A stretch of DNA of 64,000 nt from Tetraselmis striata (GCA_006384855.1 VCJN01002992.1:496001-560000); one strand, 5' to 3'. Numbered from the stretch's first letter, positions 33,130 to 45,017 are shown. A program made the numbers and translations. The notes: a model not told the origin generated them from the letters alone.

Positions 33130-34727
33130 CGCCTTATATCCCCTTCCAGTCCCCCTTGGGGACTCTACCGCAAGGGCTCAGGCGGGCGAGATTATGGAGG
33201 CAGCATCGGCGGACCGCGACCGAGGCGGGCGGACCGCCACAGACGGCGCGGTGGGGCGATCAACGCCGTGACCTGTGGAATATTTTCACCTATATGGCGG
33301 CAGGTGGAGCCAAAATTTTGAACAATATGCCATGACAGGAAATTAAGGCCCGCTCCGCTATCAATCAAAGTAGTGAAATCCTGAGGGAGAAGACTCTCAC
33401 CAACGCTAACTAGCCTCAGCGGTTAGTAAGCCAGTATGAACGGTTTGGGCCATAAAAGGGAAAACCTCACTTTTAATATTAGTGGAGCGTGCTTCGACCG
33501 GATTTTGTGAATCATGCGGCTTAATCTGCAACAAGCGGTCCTCAACCGTATGGTTGGCAAGGTAAACATCGACTGTAAAGGTGTGGATCCATAAGTATTT
33601 GTTGAGTAGAGTCCTCAGTTTTTGTATAAATGTATGTAAGAGCTGTAAAAGTGACGGATACACTTATTTTTAGTCTTCCAACGAGGTATGGCAATAACTG
33701 CAGAAATATTGAAAGGATTGCACTGCTTTTTGAACTATAAACAAGAAATAAACTCTGGGATTCCTCAAAAGTAGGGTTCAATCAGATGCGGTGATCAGAA
33801 AGTAGTCAGAGAAAGTATTGGGAGAACAAAAACAAGATGGAACTTTGGAGGATGCAGCGGCTGCCGCTCCGTCCATAGTAAAAGGACCGTATGCGGCATT
33901 TAGTTTGTCCAACTCTTCCCGGTCATTGGTCAATGTGGTCAATGTGTCCTAGAGTCGACGTGGAAGGCAAATGTGAAATGAAAACGTGGTGTCTTACTTG
34001 TATGTCGCGGTGAAACAAGTCGACGAAGTGCCGGGATCTAGAAGTGTTGTCGAGCTTTGCCTTTTTTCCCGACTCAACTCGGCAAGGCCGTATCCTACCT
34101 GGTCTGGTGGTAATACGCGAGCTACGGGGTCTGAATAGCAACCCCAGTCCGTAAAACTCTTAGATATGACAGTGCACAACCTTGTATGAGGCTAATGAAT
34201 GTGCGGGGTGGTGCCAAAGGTGCAGCGTTATGAAGCTATATTGGCAAACCGATTCGATATGTGCAGTGTCAAGAAAAACTACCGGTTTTTGGCCAATCGG
34301 GCCGTAATCGCAAGCTCCACCTGTACAACGGCGGCGCGCGACAAGAAATAACTGCTAGTGCAACGATCGTTGAGGGTAAAGGCACCAAACGTGGCGGAAC
34401 ACCGGTTGAGCAGAGAGTCTCGCTACGAAAGAACAGGTTTTTGAGTCGTCAAGAAACTGGTTGGTTGTGAGATTGTGAGAAGTGAATTACATGTGGTGTT
34501 CTGCGGATGTGACTATTCATTATAGGAATACCGAGCGGCAGGTGATATCGCATCGGCCGCATAAAAGCAGCCGCATCAGCAGTAGTGTCCAGAATATTAT
34601 ATGTACCCAGATCACCGGTACATGTGATCAAGTTTGCCAGGTTATTTTACTCAGGGTATTAATATCGCCCCCTTACATTACTATCGGAGGGGACGAGAAC
34701 CTCAAGTACCAGTAAGATTCTTAATCA
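33130..34727. other. Gene-free stretch between repeats
   Basis: Mixed sequence. An AT-richer part at 33.3-33.9 kb reads like a decayed element but no domain or terminal repeat was recognised. Confidence 0.45.
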
Positions 34728-36094
34728 TACACCCTTCCACATAAGTTCCATGCCTGTGTCTCGCCGAATCCGAGCTTACGAATGTTAGGGAGGCTGAATC
34801 TAGGGTTTATGACCTTAAATCCTGGAATGTTGCACATTTATGCGGAGCCTTTATCACCATAGGGTGTAAGCAAGCCCTTTGGCCCGAACAAGTGTCACTA
34901 CACTACACGAGTGGCACTTGCGCTACACTGAGCGTTTCTAGTATCCCCATCATTCACAACAAACGGGGTTGGTGCCCCCCACGTCCCGCTGCGCATGATA
35001 GACCATTACATGGTGGAATGGCCATGGGTGGGCAAGGAAACATGTCAGCAAAGAGGCTAGGGTATTTTTGGTTGGGATGGGGCCATAGTGGCTTGCGCCC
35101 GTGCACGATGTGGCGTGATACCATCGCCACTGCAGTGTGCCTTGTGGTGCATCTCTCAAAGTGCTAAGTGCGTTGCAAGAAAACGTCAAAAGTTTTCATA
35201 TGAATACCACTAAAATCTAAGCGAGCCAGGCTACGATTTACGAAGTTGTAGCACCGTCGTCGGATCGTCCGAGATCATATAGCCACTTTTTAGACTTTTA
35301 CGAAAGAATATGTCGAAATCTGACGTCTGTTTCAGCTTGTGTTTAACACACCCGCGCTAAGTGGATCTTAAAACCTGATACACGGTGGCATGACAGTGTT
35401 GTGTGTACTCGTGCACGGACCACTCATACTTGGCGCATACCCGCCTTGAGCGCTGCCCTCGACCGCCATGCCGGATCCCCCTTTCACAACTTTAATTCCA
35501 CCAGCATCGACGCATAAAGGTGACTGCACGCCATTGCCGTCCCACTGGGCTCACCATGGCGCGCTATGAGCAATCATGCGGCCATGCACTACTATAGAAA
35601 AGCTTTGCTCGGCCAAACTACGGCAAGGAGGCCACGAGAACCCTCTCCCCCCTGCGCGTGCCGCGATCACAACCGCATTTTGTCCATGATTTTGTCGATG
35701 AACCATCATCATCGACACGTAGGGCTTGGTCCAGGTCGTGAATGACCTATTTTCAATGCCCTATGAGTATGGTGGATAGTTATCATACCAATAAGGGTGA
35801 CGTGGTACGAGTTCGGTGGGGGCAGTGGTGTCCCATGCCTATTTATGCACACGAGTGGCGCAATGTGTGGTTTTGAAGCGCTAACGCTAGAAGCCGTGCT
35901 TTCGCCTAAATGAAAGTGTTGACGGCAACGGCTACCGCGTGGCAATGCGGGGTGTATCGCGCTATTGCGGCATTTCCCCAAGCCGTACGACCCTGAGTTA
36001 ACATGCATGCACGCGCGCACGGTCTCATTGTAGCCGCGCATGGTGGGCATGTGGATCGAATTCGCAAAACCCCGTACTTATGTGGAGGGGTGTA
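34728..36094 (+). mobile_element. Repeat family R2, copy B (complete TIR element)
   Basis: 1.37 kb bounded by 19-base inverted repeats: TACACCCTTCCACATAAGT at 34728-34746 and, reverse-complemented, TACACCCCTCCACATAAGT at 36076-36094 (18 of 19 match). The outer TA on both sides suggests TA target preference. It is the uninterrupted reference for copy A (24110-27184) and copy C (14290-14748). Frames inside are short and carry no transposase motif I recognise. Confidence 0.75.
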
Positions 36095-36507
36095 GAACTA
36101 TTCCGCGGATTACGATATGGATGAGTCGCGCTGCTCGCGCGACGCGCCATCAGCAGTAGCATATGGGAGTTTTTTTTAATGGGCAGTAGCGCAAGTTCCT
36201 ACGGGTAAGGATTAGTCGCTAGTTGCGACTGGATGTAGCAAATCATTTTTCGTATAAACTGATGATTGCATGTGCTACCGGTACCTGCAGATGCAACATT
36301 CAAGAAATCCAGAAGGAAATCCAGCTAAGGATTATGGGCCACAAGAGGATTGATTCGTAACTGGATTATTATGTTACATTAGGGCTTTCACAAACGCGCA
36401 CTACAAACAGAACTAACAGCAACTATGAAAGGTTGTCAGCAAATTAAACAGTATTCGTAACAGTATTCGTAATTGGATGGCATGTTAACTGGATGTTAAC
36501 TGGATGG

Positions 36508-36787
36508 CGTAACTGTCGGCATGTGTTGCTATGACCCGGGTCATTGGCTGCAAGCGTCCTCGCCGCAGCTGATAGCCTACCCCGGGGCGGGGGTTCCTTA
36601 AGTTCCTGGCAGCTAAGTGACTTCGTGGTTCCCTTGGCTCTTTCTTGGTTCTTGGCTCCCTGTCCTCCTGCTCGACCTTGGTTTCGGACTTATGTCTCTC
36701 TTCTGCTGGCAACCTTTCATAGTTGCTGTTAGTTCTGTTGTAGTGCGCTTCTGTGAAAGCCCTGATGTAATTAATTATTCGTAACTG
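36508..36787 (+). mobile_element. LINE family L2x, 3' end with 8-bp duplication
   Basis: 36516-36779 matches the 3' end of the LINE remnant at 57.8-58.16 kb, from GTCGGCATGTGTTGCTATGA to CCCTGATGT. CGTAACTG occurs on both sides (36508-36515, 36780-36787), a plausible target-site duplication. Confidence 0.65.
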
Positions 36788-36919
36788 GATACTTTCGGGC
36801 GTCATTCATATCGTCCTGTTGTACTTTAATACAGTTCTGCATGGCGCCTACTACTGGAACGTCGCATCATACATTGATATTAATACAAGCATGTAATTAT
36901 ACATTGATATTAATTATAC

Positions 36920-37065
36920 ATTGGCTCCTTCTTGGTTCTTGGCTCCCTGTCCTCCTGCTCGACCTTGGTTTCAGGCTTATGTCTCTCTTTTGCTGGCAAC
37001 CTTTCATAGTTGCTTAGTTCTGTTGTAGTGCGCTTTTATGAAAGCCCTGATGTAATTTATATTAT
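36920..37065 (+). mobile_element. LINE family L2x, short 3' fragment
   Basis: A second 3'-end piece, from CTTGGTTCTTGGCTCCCTG to CCCTGATGTAAT, nearly identical to 36640-36775. It begins further downstream than the previous copy, as expected for independent 5' truncation. Confidence 0.7.
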
Positions 37066-37407
37066 ATTGATATTGATACAAGCACCATCAGAACGGCTAC
37101 AATACAATACTTATGTATTTACATGAGCTAGCTGCAAAAGGCGATCAGGAAACCACCCGAAAAGGAAATAGAAAACGTCCACTACATCAATACAATACTG
37201 GTAGGTGCGAGTACCAGTACTCATCTCGATGTTGATTTTCTAGTACTACTTTTTGTAGTAGTACGTACCCTGGAGGTGGATTTGTTACTGCCCTTTTTGT
37301 AATTCACACCAGTACTCATCTCGATCATTTGTTTTTTCGCCCCCGGGACAGGACTGGCACCAGTGAAACCCTTGCAGCGTCTCTACGACGGCCGTTTAGG
37401 CAGCAAT

Positions 37408-40400
37408 GTTCTAAACTAATTTATGTGGTTTCTCTACCTGTACGAGATAGCCCTGGCGCGGCGCCCGTAGCGCGTGTGTGCGCGCGCACGATTGCGGGGG
37501 CCGGTCAGAGCCACCACCTGCCTTCACGGCGGACCGACCGGTCACTCTCCTTTGCTGTGGCACGCTCCATCGAGCGCACCACAGCAAAGTCGCGGCAATT
37601 TTGCCGCGCAGGGTGCCGGTCTTCCGCCATCGTACCATGTACGGTGAGCGACGCCTTTCGGGCCCCCCCCCTGGGAGAAACCCGTTAGGGTTTGTGTGGT
37701 TAATGTACGCGCGCCGCTTGCGACGTGCTAACTACTACCCGCGAACGAGCTGCTGATTACTCGCCCAACGCGAGGAGAGGACGAAGCTGCAGCGCTTCCC
37801 CATTCAGTGGAACAAGGTCCAAGACCTTCGACCAGTGTCGACCAACAGTAACCCCTGGCTGCCCTTTCCCGTGTGGGCATGGCTCGATCTGTACGGGCCC
37901 CTACTCGGCGTAGGTGTCGCGATGCGCTCCGATTGGGGCGTATGCCGGCGTATGCCCGTCGTCTAGTACAGATTCGAGTACAAAGTGACAGTACACTGCC
38001 AGTGGCCAAGCCAGCGCCCAGTGGCACATGGCTACTCCCACGCCGCGGCACTCCTACTGTGCCGCGCACCGTGGACCCTGACGCCGACGCGGAGAGGGCC
38101 AGCAGAGCGACATGGCGCTCTGCTCGCCCCCCTCGCGACATCCATCGCGCCAATTCCTGTACTCCCGACTCCCCTTTTATGAGACATCGCGTCCGTCGTA
38201 ATCTCGGCAACTGGCAAGCCGCTGGCGCAAATCGCAGTGTTCTCAACTGGATATCCCGAGGTGTACGCGTTCCTTTCTTGGACGGGCTTGCCCCACCTTC
38301 TTTTCATCAGGGGGTGTCAATGGGGGATGCTACTCCTGCTCAACTGGAGTTTATGGGCGGTGAATTGGCTCGCTTCCTGGCCGTTGGGGCCTGGGAGCGA
38401 GGCTACTGCGCAAAATGGGTGTCCCGGCTGTTCCTTGTTCCTAAGCCTGGAACAAACAAATGGAGGCTCATCATTGACCTTCGCCCCCTGAACCGCTATT
38501 GTGAGACGCGCGATCTTTCGTTTGAGACGCTTTCGCATTTACGCAACCTGGCGCGCCCTGGGGACTACATGTTACAGATGGACCTGCAAGACGGGTTTTA
38601 CGCGGTTGGAATCGCCCCTGAGGACAGGGATTTTTTCACTGTCGATTACCGCGGCACTCTGTACCGACTGGCTGGCCTTCCCATGGGATGGTCTCTGTCC
38701 CCCTATTACTTCTGCCAATTCACCAACGTCCTCACTAGGGCATTGCGTCGTAACCCGGCTGAAGCAGATGGCACACCTATTTTCCGGCGACGATTTGGCC
38801 TGCGCATGTTGCCCTACATGGACGATTTCCTGTTTCTAGCTCGGACTCAGGCTGAGGCCATATGGCAACGTGACTACATCGAACGCCACCTCTCGGGCTT
38901 TGGTCTGCTGCGCAACCCCAACAAGGGCGTGTGGGAGCCCACCCAGAAGCTCGTGCACCTGGGGTTAGAAATTGACACATCGGGGTCACCTACTCTTCGT
39001 GCGCCCGCTGAGAAACTCGCCAGCATTGCTCGCGCGGCCAAACGCCTAATCCAACGAGCAAAACGCGATCGTCGGTGGTTGCCAGCTCGCGAGTTGGCCG
39101 CTCTCGCGGGCAAATGCCAGTTTCTCTACTTGGCCATTGCCCCTGCCCGTTTCTACCTTCGTGAGCTGCATGATGTGCTCAAGACGCGCGACTCTTGGTC
39201 CGGCCGCGTCAAGCTTACCCGCCAGCTCGAGCGCGATCTGCAATGGTGGGTGGGTGTGCCCACCCAACACAACGGCCGCCCCATTAACCGCCCCGTCGAA
39301 ACCGGATACCTACACGTCGACAGTTCGTCTTACGGCTGGGGTGCCGTTTTGAACGAGCACCATGAAGCTCGGGGTTTTTGGTACGACGATGACCGCAATG
39401 CGCACATTTCCCTGAAAGAGCTCAAAGCCGTCCGCTTGGCTATCGAGTCCTTCCTCCCCATGCTCCAAAACCGCCACATCCGCTTGCACGAGGATAACCA
39501 AGCAGTTGTCGGCGTCCTCACTAACCTCACCTCTCGCTCTCCACGCCTCATGGCTGAGCTACGCAAAACGTGGTACCTCATGGACACGCACGGCATCACC
39601 CTTTCCGTGCGCTACATCCGTTCTGCGGCGAATATCTGGGCTGACCGCCTTAGTCGCGAGGTTGATTGCGACGACTGGCAGTTCAACCCTCGTCGATTCG
39701 CCTCGCTCACTGCTAAATGGGGCGCCTGCACCATCGACCGCTTCGCGACTTCTGAAAACGCCCTCCTGCCCCGCTACAACGCCCGTTGGCGTGACCCGCG
39801 GTGCGAGGCCGTCGACGCCCTGCGCTTCTCCGACGCTGCATGGCGTTGCGAACGTAACTGGTGTAACCCTCCGTGGAACCTCATCGGCGATCTAGTCTCC
39901 AAACTTGAGTCCAGCGGTGCCCCAGCCATCGTCATTGTTCCCTACTGGCCTGACAAAGCTTGGTACCAGCTCCTCTCGGAGATGTGCTCCGACATGCGCT
40001 CTTGGAAGCCGCGCCACGACCTCTTCATTCCTGGCCGTACCGGCGACCGCCTTCCTGTGGGCGCACCCCGCTGGCCTGTCGTCGCCTTCAACATTCCCGC
40101 CCGTGACCCCCGCCCGTGGCCTGCTGCGCCCGGCATTTTCTAGTCGGCAAACCAGACGATCCTTGTGAAATGTTCTAAACTAGTTTATGTGGTTTCTCTA
40201 CCTGTACGAGATAGCCCTGGCGCGGCGCCCGTAGCGCGTGTGTGCGCGCGCACGATTGCGGGGGCCGGTCAGAGCCACCACCTGCCTTCACGGCGGACCG
40301 ACCGGTCACTCTCCTTTGCTGTGGCACGCTCCATCGAGCGCACCACAGCCCGCCCAACCCTCCCTGGCTGTGGGATCGTATGCCTGCAAATTCCTGAATA

Positions 40401-40454
40401 TCACAATCTGTAACCAGACCTGGCATTCTTCGGCAAACCAGACGATCCTTGTGA
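37408..40454 (+). mobile_element. DIRS-type retroelement (PAT-like split repeats)
   Basis: A 3.05-kb element with the order A1 - open frame - B1 - A2 - B2. A1 (37408-37585) and A2 (40172-40349) are 178 bases each and differ at one position that I saw; B1 (40144-40169) and B2 (40430-40455) are identical. All three junctions carry AAT: target side left (37405-37407), B1/A2 (40169-40171), target side right (40455-40457); the empty target at 16.21 kb also has one AAT. That is the signature of insertion by recombination of a circle, without target duplication, as known for DIRS elements. It looks young. The parts recognised are reverse transcriptase, RNase H and a methyltransferase-like domain; I did not recognise a tyrosine recombinase between the ends. 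Confidence 0.88.
37873..40143 (+). CDS. DIRS-type RT / RNase H / methyltransferase-like protein
   Basis: One long open frame (756 codons) within the DIRS-type element, ending directly before repeat B1. Domains in order: an Arg-rich N-terminal part; reverse transcriptase at about residues 180-370 with LIIDLRPLNRYC, LQMDLQDGFYAV and a YMDD box at 315-318; RNase H at about 478-595 (HVDSSSYGWGAVL, LKELKAVRLAIESF, HEDNQAVVGVL, NIWADRLSRE); and at about 620-690 the DAM-like methyltransferase domain typical of DIRS elements, with DRFATSENALLPRYN and NPPW (665-668). The order RT-RNase H-MT separates it from Ty1/Ty3 and from LINEs. The first ATG was taken as the start; the true start could be further in. 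Confidence 0.88.
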   Translation: MGMARSVRAPTRRRCRDALRLGRMPAYARRLVQIRVQSDSTLPVAKPAPSGTWLLPRRGTPTVPRTVDPDADAERASRATWRSARPPRDIHRANSCTPDSPFMRHRVRRNLGNWQAAGANRSVLNWISRGVRVPFLDGLAPPSFHQGVSMGDATPAQLEFMGGELARFLAVGAWERGYCAKWVSRLFLVPKPGTNKWRLIIDLRPLNRYCETRDLSFETLSHLRNLARPGDYMLQMDLQDGFYAVGIAPEDRDFFTVDYRGTLYRLAGLPMGWSLSPYYFCQFTNVLTRALRRNPAEADGTPIFRRRFGLRMLPYMDDFLFLARTQAEAIWQRDYIERHLSGFGLLRNPNKGVWEPTQKLVHLGLEIDTSGSPTLRAPAEKLASIARAAKRLIQRAKRDRRWLPARELAALAGKCQFLYLAIAPARFYLRELHDVLKTRDSWSGRVKLTRQLERDLQWWVGVPTQHNGRPINRPVETGYLHVDSSSYGWGAVLNEHHEARGFWYDDDRNAHISLKELKAVRLAIESFLPMLQNRHIRLHEDNQAVVGVLTNLTSRSPRLMAELRKTWYLMDTHGITLSVRYIRSAANIWADRLSREVDCDDWQFNPRRFASLTAKWGACTIDRFATSENALLPRYNARWRDPRCEAVDALRFSDAAWRCERNWCNPPWNLIGDLVSKLESSGAPAIVIVPYWPDKAWYQLLSEMCSDMRSWKPRHDLFIPGRTGDRLPVGAPRWPVVAFNIPARDPRPWPAAPGIF

Positions 40455-40768
40455 AATCCAGTTACGGAAAGCCCTGGGTAGGCGACGCTCCGTTATAGTC
40501 ATCAAGCAAATTGCCGAAGCATTTCGCAAGACTAATTGGATCATCTCGATCATCATCGCAAGACATCTCGATCATATGTACCGCGCGCCCCCAGCCCCCC
40601 TCCTACTGTACTACAGGTAGGTCGCTACCTGTACCGCCTCTCCTGACCATTTCTGATTGTGAGCATACTCGTCATCATCGTCCAATTACCGGCGGGCTCC
40701 CCGCTTTACCCTTGCCTCACCCCTCGCACCATTCTAGCTTAAAGGTGGGCTGTACGCACGCCGGGACG

Positions 40769-40846
40769 ATGGCAGGCGGTCGTCGTGTGGCTGTCGTGGG
40801 CGGCGGTCCGGTGGGACTCCATGCCGCACTGAGGGTCCTGCAGGTG

Positions 40847-40878
<32 letters not shown>

Positions 40879-41246
40879 ACCTTAACCCCACCCCTATGGC
40901 TCCGCAAAAGCTCACCAAATCAATAAGCTCACAAATCAGCTCACCCGCCATGCCGGTTGCGGCAGGAGGAGGGCACCGAGGTGTTGCTGCTGGAGCGCGG
41001 CGCAGAGGTGGCTGCCAATGTGAAGGAGTGGGTGCGCGCACCCCCCTCCCCCCCCACTGGCCCGCCGAGCCCTTCGACACGTAACATCAGTAGCTCGTCC
41101 TCGGCCGCAGGGGCACGTGCGGCTGTTCTCCAGCTGGAAGTACAACTACCAGGCCGCTGCGGTCGCGGCGCTGCAGGGGGCAGGTCTACTGGGGCCGCAG
41201 CCGTTCGATGACGAGGCGTTCCCCACCGGTAGGGCATCAGACTCAG

Positions 41247-41281
<35 letters not shown>

Positions 41282-44200
41282 GGAACTGGAATGCCCTGGC
41301 TCGCGCCTTAATGATTACTAAGCATAGATCGCGGTGTTCAGGGCATGAATACCGGGAGTCATATCTCAACAAAATCCACCAGTACCTGGAGGACAGCCCC
41401 CGCGCCAAGGCATGACACCCCCCCCCCCCCCCCGCCCCCCGCCCGGTTCCTATCCTCTCAATTACCCCTTGCTCCTCATGCTCAATGGCTGTATGTGTGG
41501 CGCCGCGTGCCCGGGGACTGCTGAGAGTGCCGCCTCCGGATGCTCGCGGTGCAGGTGGTGTTGGGCTGCACCGTGGAGAGCATTGCGCGCGATGGGTGAG
41601 GCCGCCCCGTCCGGGGGTCAGATAAATGGAATGCCATGGCGCCATGGGGCGATCACCAATGGATGGGCAACCAATAACTGGGGCGAGCGCAGCCGGTGGT
41701 TCCTGATACCACACACCTAGCTTGTCATATCTGCTGGATCTTCGGTACCTGCCCAATCTGCCATCACGCTCGGGGTCGCCTGCATGCTGAAATAAGGCAT
41801 GCTGGCCCGGTGAGCCCCGCCCCCGCAGCTGCAGAGGCATCGGACACCCTGACACCCCCTGCGCCGCGTCCGCCCCCTTGCCATCGCCCCACCCACACAG
41901 CTTCCACAAGAAGGACGACCTCTCGGGCAGCGCCAGGAAGGCGCGGGCGTTCCGCTTGCTGCTTGTGTCGGGCGGGCGCGAGTGGTTTGAGGCGGCCGAC
42001 TATGTGCTCGACTGCTCCGGTTGGTCGGCGCTCCCGGCCAGCCACCAAATCTCCTGGCCTCTGCTACAAGGATAATGAAATACCAGTAAATCATATCGGT
42101 GTCGACGTATTCGTGGCAAGGTGTATATATGATGCATGTCCCAAGCGCTATACCATGTATGGTACATATATGTATATACATGTACATATACATACATATG
42201 TATGTACATATAAATATAAATGTATATGAATGTATATATGTGTTTGTGCGTGTGTGCAGCTCTGTGGCGGAGTGGACACCCAAACAATAACATTGAATAT
42301 GTTCTAATAATGTGCGTTTACAACTCCCAAACTCCCAAGACATAACCTACGCTGCGCTGAAAGAAAGTACTGCAAGCGCTTTCAGTATGTGCATATGTCC
42401 ACGTATACCATGAATGTTGTGCGGTACGGTGTCGCGAGTCCTGTCCGGGAGGCGGGCAGGCAACGTGTCAGAAGGAAACGATCCCGCCGTGCTTGTGCAT
42501 GTGCGGAGGCTCTGATTCCTGCGCGAGTATGCGGATGACGAGGACCCGCGGTGCGGTGCTGGCAGGCGTGTGGGGCAACAACCTCTTCATGGGGCCGGGG
42601 GGCGCGCCTGCGGTCGGGGAGCGGCGCCAGGCCAAGGTGCTGCCCCTCCCCCCCTCCCCCCCCACCATGGCCTGGTATTTGAAATCTGAATTTCTCATTA
42701 CAACTTCAATCCGGACAGCACTGCGCGTCAGCTGTCTCTAAATCATAGTATATGTCTGAGCATGAACGTTTTTAGTTTTAATGATGACTGAACTTTTGAC
42801 TGGTTGAGGACACAACAATAGAATTCAAAGAAAGATGGACAAAACGAGGTTTGATTATTTCCAGGCATAGGGCGTAATATACCTTTGATATCACTGTCTG
42901 CATGTATGAATCCTATGATGGGAATGTCTCCCTTAACTGCCCCTCCGATAGCAGCCCGATTGTCACAAGTATCTGAAACACCTAAAAGTTCCGCTTTGTT
43001 TCATTGTTGGTTTTTGTCTCTGTGGTGTCAATTTCTTTATTTTTCATTTGCTGCAACGTTTTCTAAGATGTTCCTAAAAGGTAATTTATACAATTGTCCT
43101 TTTGCAATGTTACATGAAGAAAATCAAAACTGGAAATAGGAAGTTGATTGAGCGTTGTCTATTTTTTTTTATCCACTCATGGAAATTGAATTGCTGTCTT
43201 TCAGTATCAAAATGATCTTTCATATGTCTGAGCGCAAATCACTAAACTCGATTATTCAGTTTTTGATTCATTTTCGATCGTTATAATCCATTAATTGAAC
43301 GTATTGAAATCCCTCATCATTGTCCCGACTTTCTGCGCCACAGGATGGGCGTGGCTTGTTGCCTGCCGTCCCTTGATCGCCACATGGCCCAATGTCGATG
43401 CATCCTGCTTCTGCGCCTCCACCCCAGGGGCCCCGCCTCACCATTGGGGAAGCGCCTGTTAGTACGGCCCTGACATGCGCGGCGGTGGTGCGGGGTGCCG
43501 CGCCTCAGGTGAGCTACAAGATCCCGGACCTCGCGGGCGCCGACGCAGAGGCGTACGCGGGGCGCCACACGCTGCTGGTGGGCGCCGGCTACTCCGCCAT
43601 CACCACGCTCAAGGGCCTCCTCGCGCTCGCGGCGGACCACCCGTCCACCCGCGTCACGTGGCTCACGCGCAGGGCTGCCGCGCCCTACGCAGGTGCTGCC
43701 CCCCCCCCCCCCCCCCCCCCGCGGGGGGTCCTCTTTCGCTACAGAGTCGCCCCCTCCCCTCCCCCCCCCTGCGGGCAACCCTTTCCATTGGCAAGCCGAT
43801 GATGCAGCCAAGGGACAGCCCACCTCTGAGCGGCCCCCATCATCACCGTTGAATCACCTCTTAAATTTATCCTCGCAGCCTGGGCACACCGCTATTCAGA
43901 GCATGAACTGGACCACTGCTCATTGGGGCGAGACACGGGTGGCCACTCAGGGCAGCTAGAGGCGAGCCGTATTCCCTTGTCCTGTAGCGAGGCTGCGCTT
44001 GTTGTGACTTGTGGCATTCCACAAGAGTGGCATGGGTGTCCGCGCAGCCGCGTCAACTCGCCTGGAAGGGCGCCAGCCGTGCATGACACCGCTCGTGCCG
44101 GCCCGCTCCTTCCCCCGCCTGTGGTGCCTTCCCTGCAGTGTTGGAGGACGATCCATTGCCGGAGCGTAAGAAGCTGGCGCAGATGGGCAACAAGATCGTG

Positions 44201-45017
44201 GCGGGAGGTAACCTCCCCCCCCCCCCCCCCCCCACCCCACCCCCCTTGCCATACTATGAAGTGCTCTGCCTTGGCGTGTGCATCAAGCGAGGAACCAGGG
44301 CGCCGTCTCCGCGCTCGAGAAACGAGAATGATTTCCATTTCCGGCCTCACCTCTACGATGCCATCGGGCGGGCGCATCGCCTATATCTAAAAGCTTGTCT
44401 GCATTATTTATGAGCGGTACCACATGAGCATGGTGTTTGGCGGTGTTGCATTTGAGGCACACACCCACACAGAGCCGCGCCAGCATGTGCACGAATGTGC
44501 GTGGACATGTGCGAAGCAGAGCGCCTCACGCCATCCCTGTACCGCTCCCAAACTCGCCCTAGATTCAGGGGCCACTGGCGTCACGCATCTGGCGGGCTAC
44601 AGCATCGACTCCCTGGCGGACCACGGCGACCAGCTGGTGGTGGAGCTGCGGCCCACAAAGGCGGGCGGCGGCGGCCGCGGGGCGCTGACTCTGTCCGTGG
44701 ACCGCGTCGTGGCCAACGTGGGCTGGCGCCCCGACGCCTCGCTGTACAGCGAGCTGCACGTGCACCAGTGCTGGGCGAGCGACGGGCCCATCAAGCTGGC
44801 CGCGAGCCTGTTTGCCGCGGGCGGCGGCGGAGGGGACTGCCTCGTGCAGGCGGTGCCGGGCCCGGAGCTGCTGCTCACGCCCGAGCCCGGGTTCCTCATG
44901 CTCGGCATGAAGAGCTACGGCCGCAACAGCATGTTCATCCTGAAGATCGGCTTTGAGCAGGTGGAGCAAGCGGTGGGGCTGCTGTTCCCTCCCCAGCCCG
45001 CTCCTGGAGAGCCTTAG
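40769..45017 (+). CDS. FAD/NAD(P)-dependent oxidoreductase
   Basis: Ten exons joined with agreeing phase: 40769-40843, 40966-41031, 41111-41228, 41342-41409, 41555-41595, 41901-42019, 42566-42636, 43509-43692, 44139-44207, 44569-45017; 419 residues, as in bacterial relatives. The first dinucleotide-binding motif is GGGPVG (residues 11-16), followed by the ERG acid expected for FAD; the second is GAGYSA (211-216) for NAD(P)H. EWGHVRLFSSWKYN, VLDCSGVWG and the final MLGMKSYGRNSMFIL are shared with bacterial flavoproteins annotated only as FAD-dependent oxidoreductases. Substrate unknown; a monooxygenase or hydroxylase role is possible. Exon 4 ends with an unusual GC donor (AAG|GCATGA). The intron 42637-43508 holds an AT-rich insert. 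No TGTAA was found nearby. Confidence 0.86.
42637..43508. other. Long intron with AT-rich insert
   Basis: After 40 bases of C-rich sequence, 42.68-43.32 kb is AT-rich and unlike the rest of the gene; probably an inserted element, but no terminal repeats or coding domain recognised. GC returns at about 43.33 kb. A GC-rich frame just upstream of the acceptor (43.43-43.50 kb) could be an extra exon; skipping it keeps both phase and family alignment. Confidence 0.5.

Larger units (their letters stand above)
37316..40553 (-). mobile_element. LINE L1x fragment split by a DIRS-type element
   Basis: The LINE 3' end appears as 37329-37407 and 40455-40540, which together equal 16.13-16.30 kb. TCATCTCGATCAT flanks it (37316-37328 and 40541-40553). 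A DIRS-type element sits between the halves. Confidence 0.88.

Noticed and set aside
42140-42250. Possible functional RNA at the ATGTATAT-rich stretch
   Set aside because: Simple sequence within an intron of the flavoprotein gene; no stable specific structure evident.
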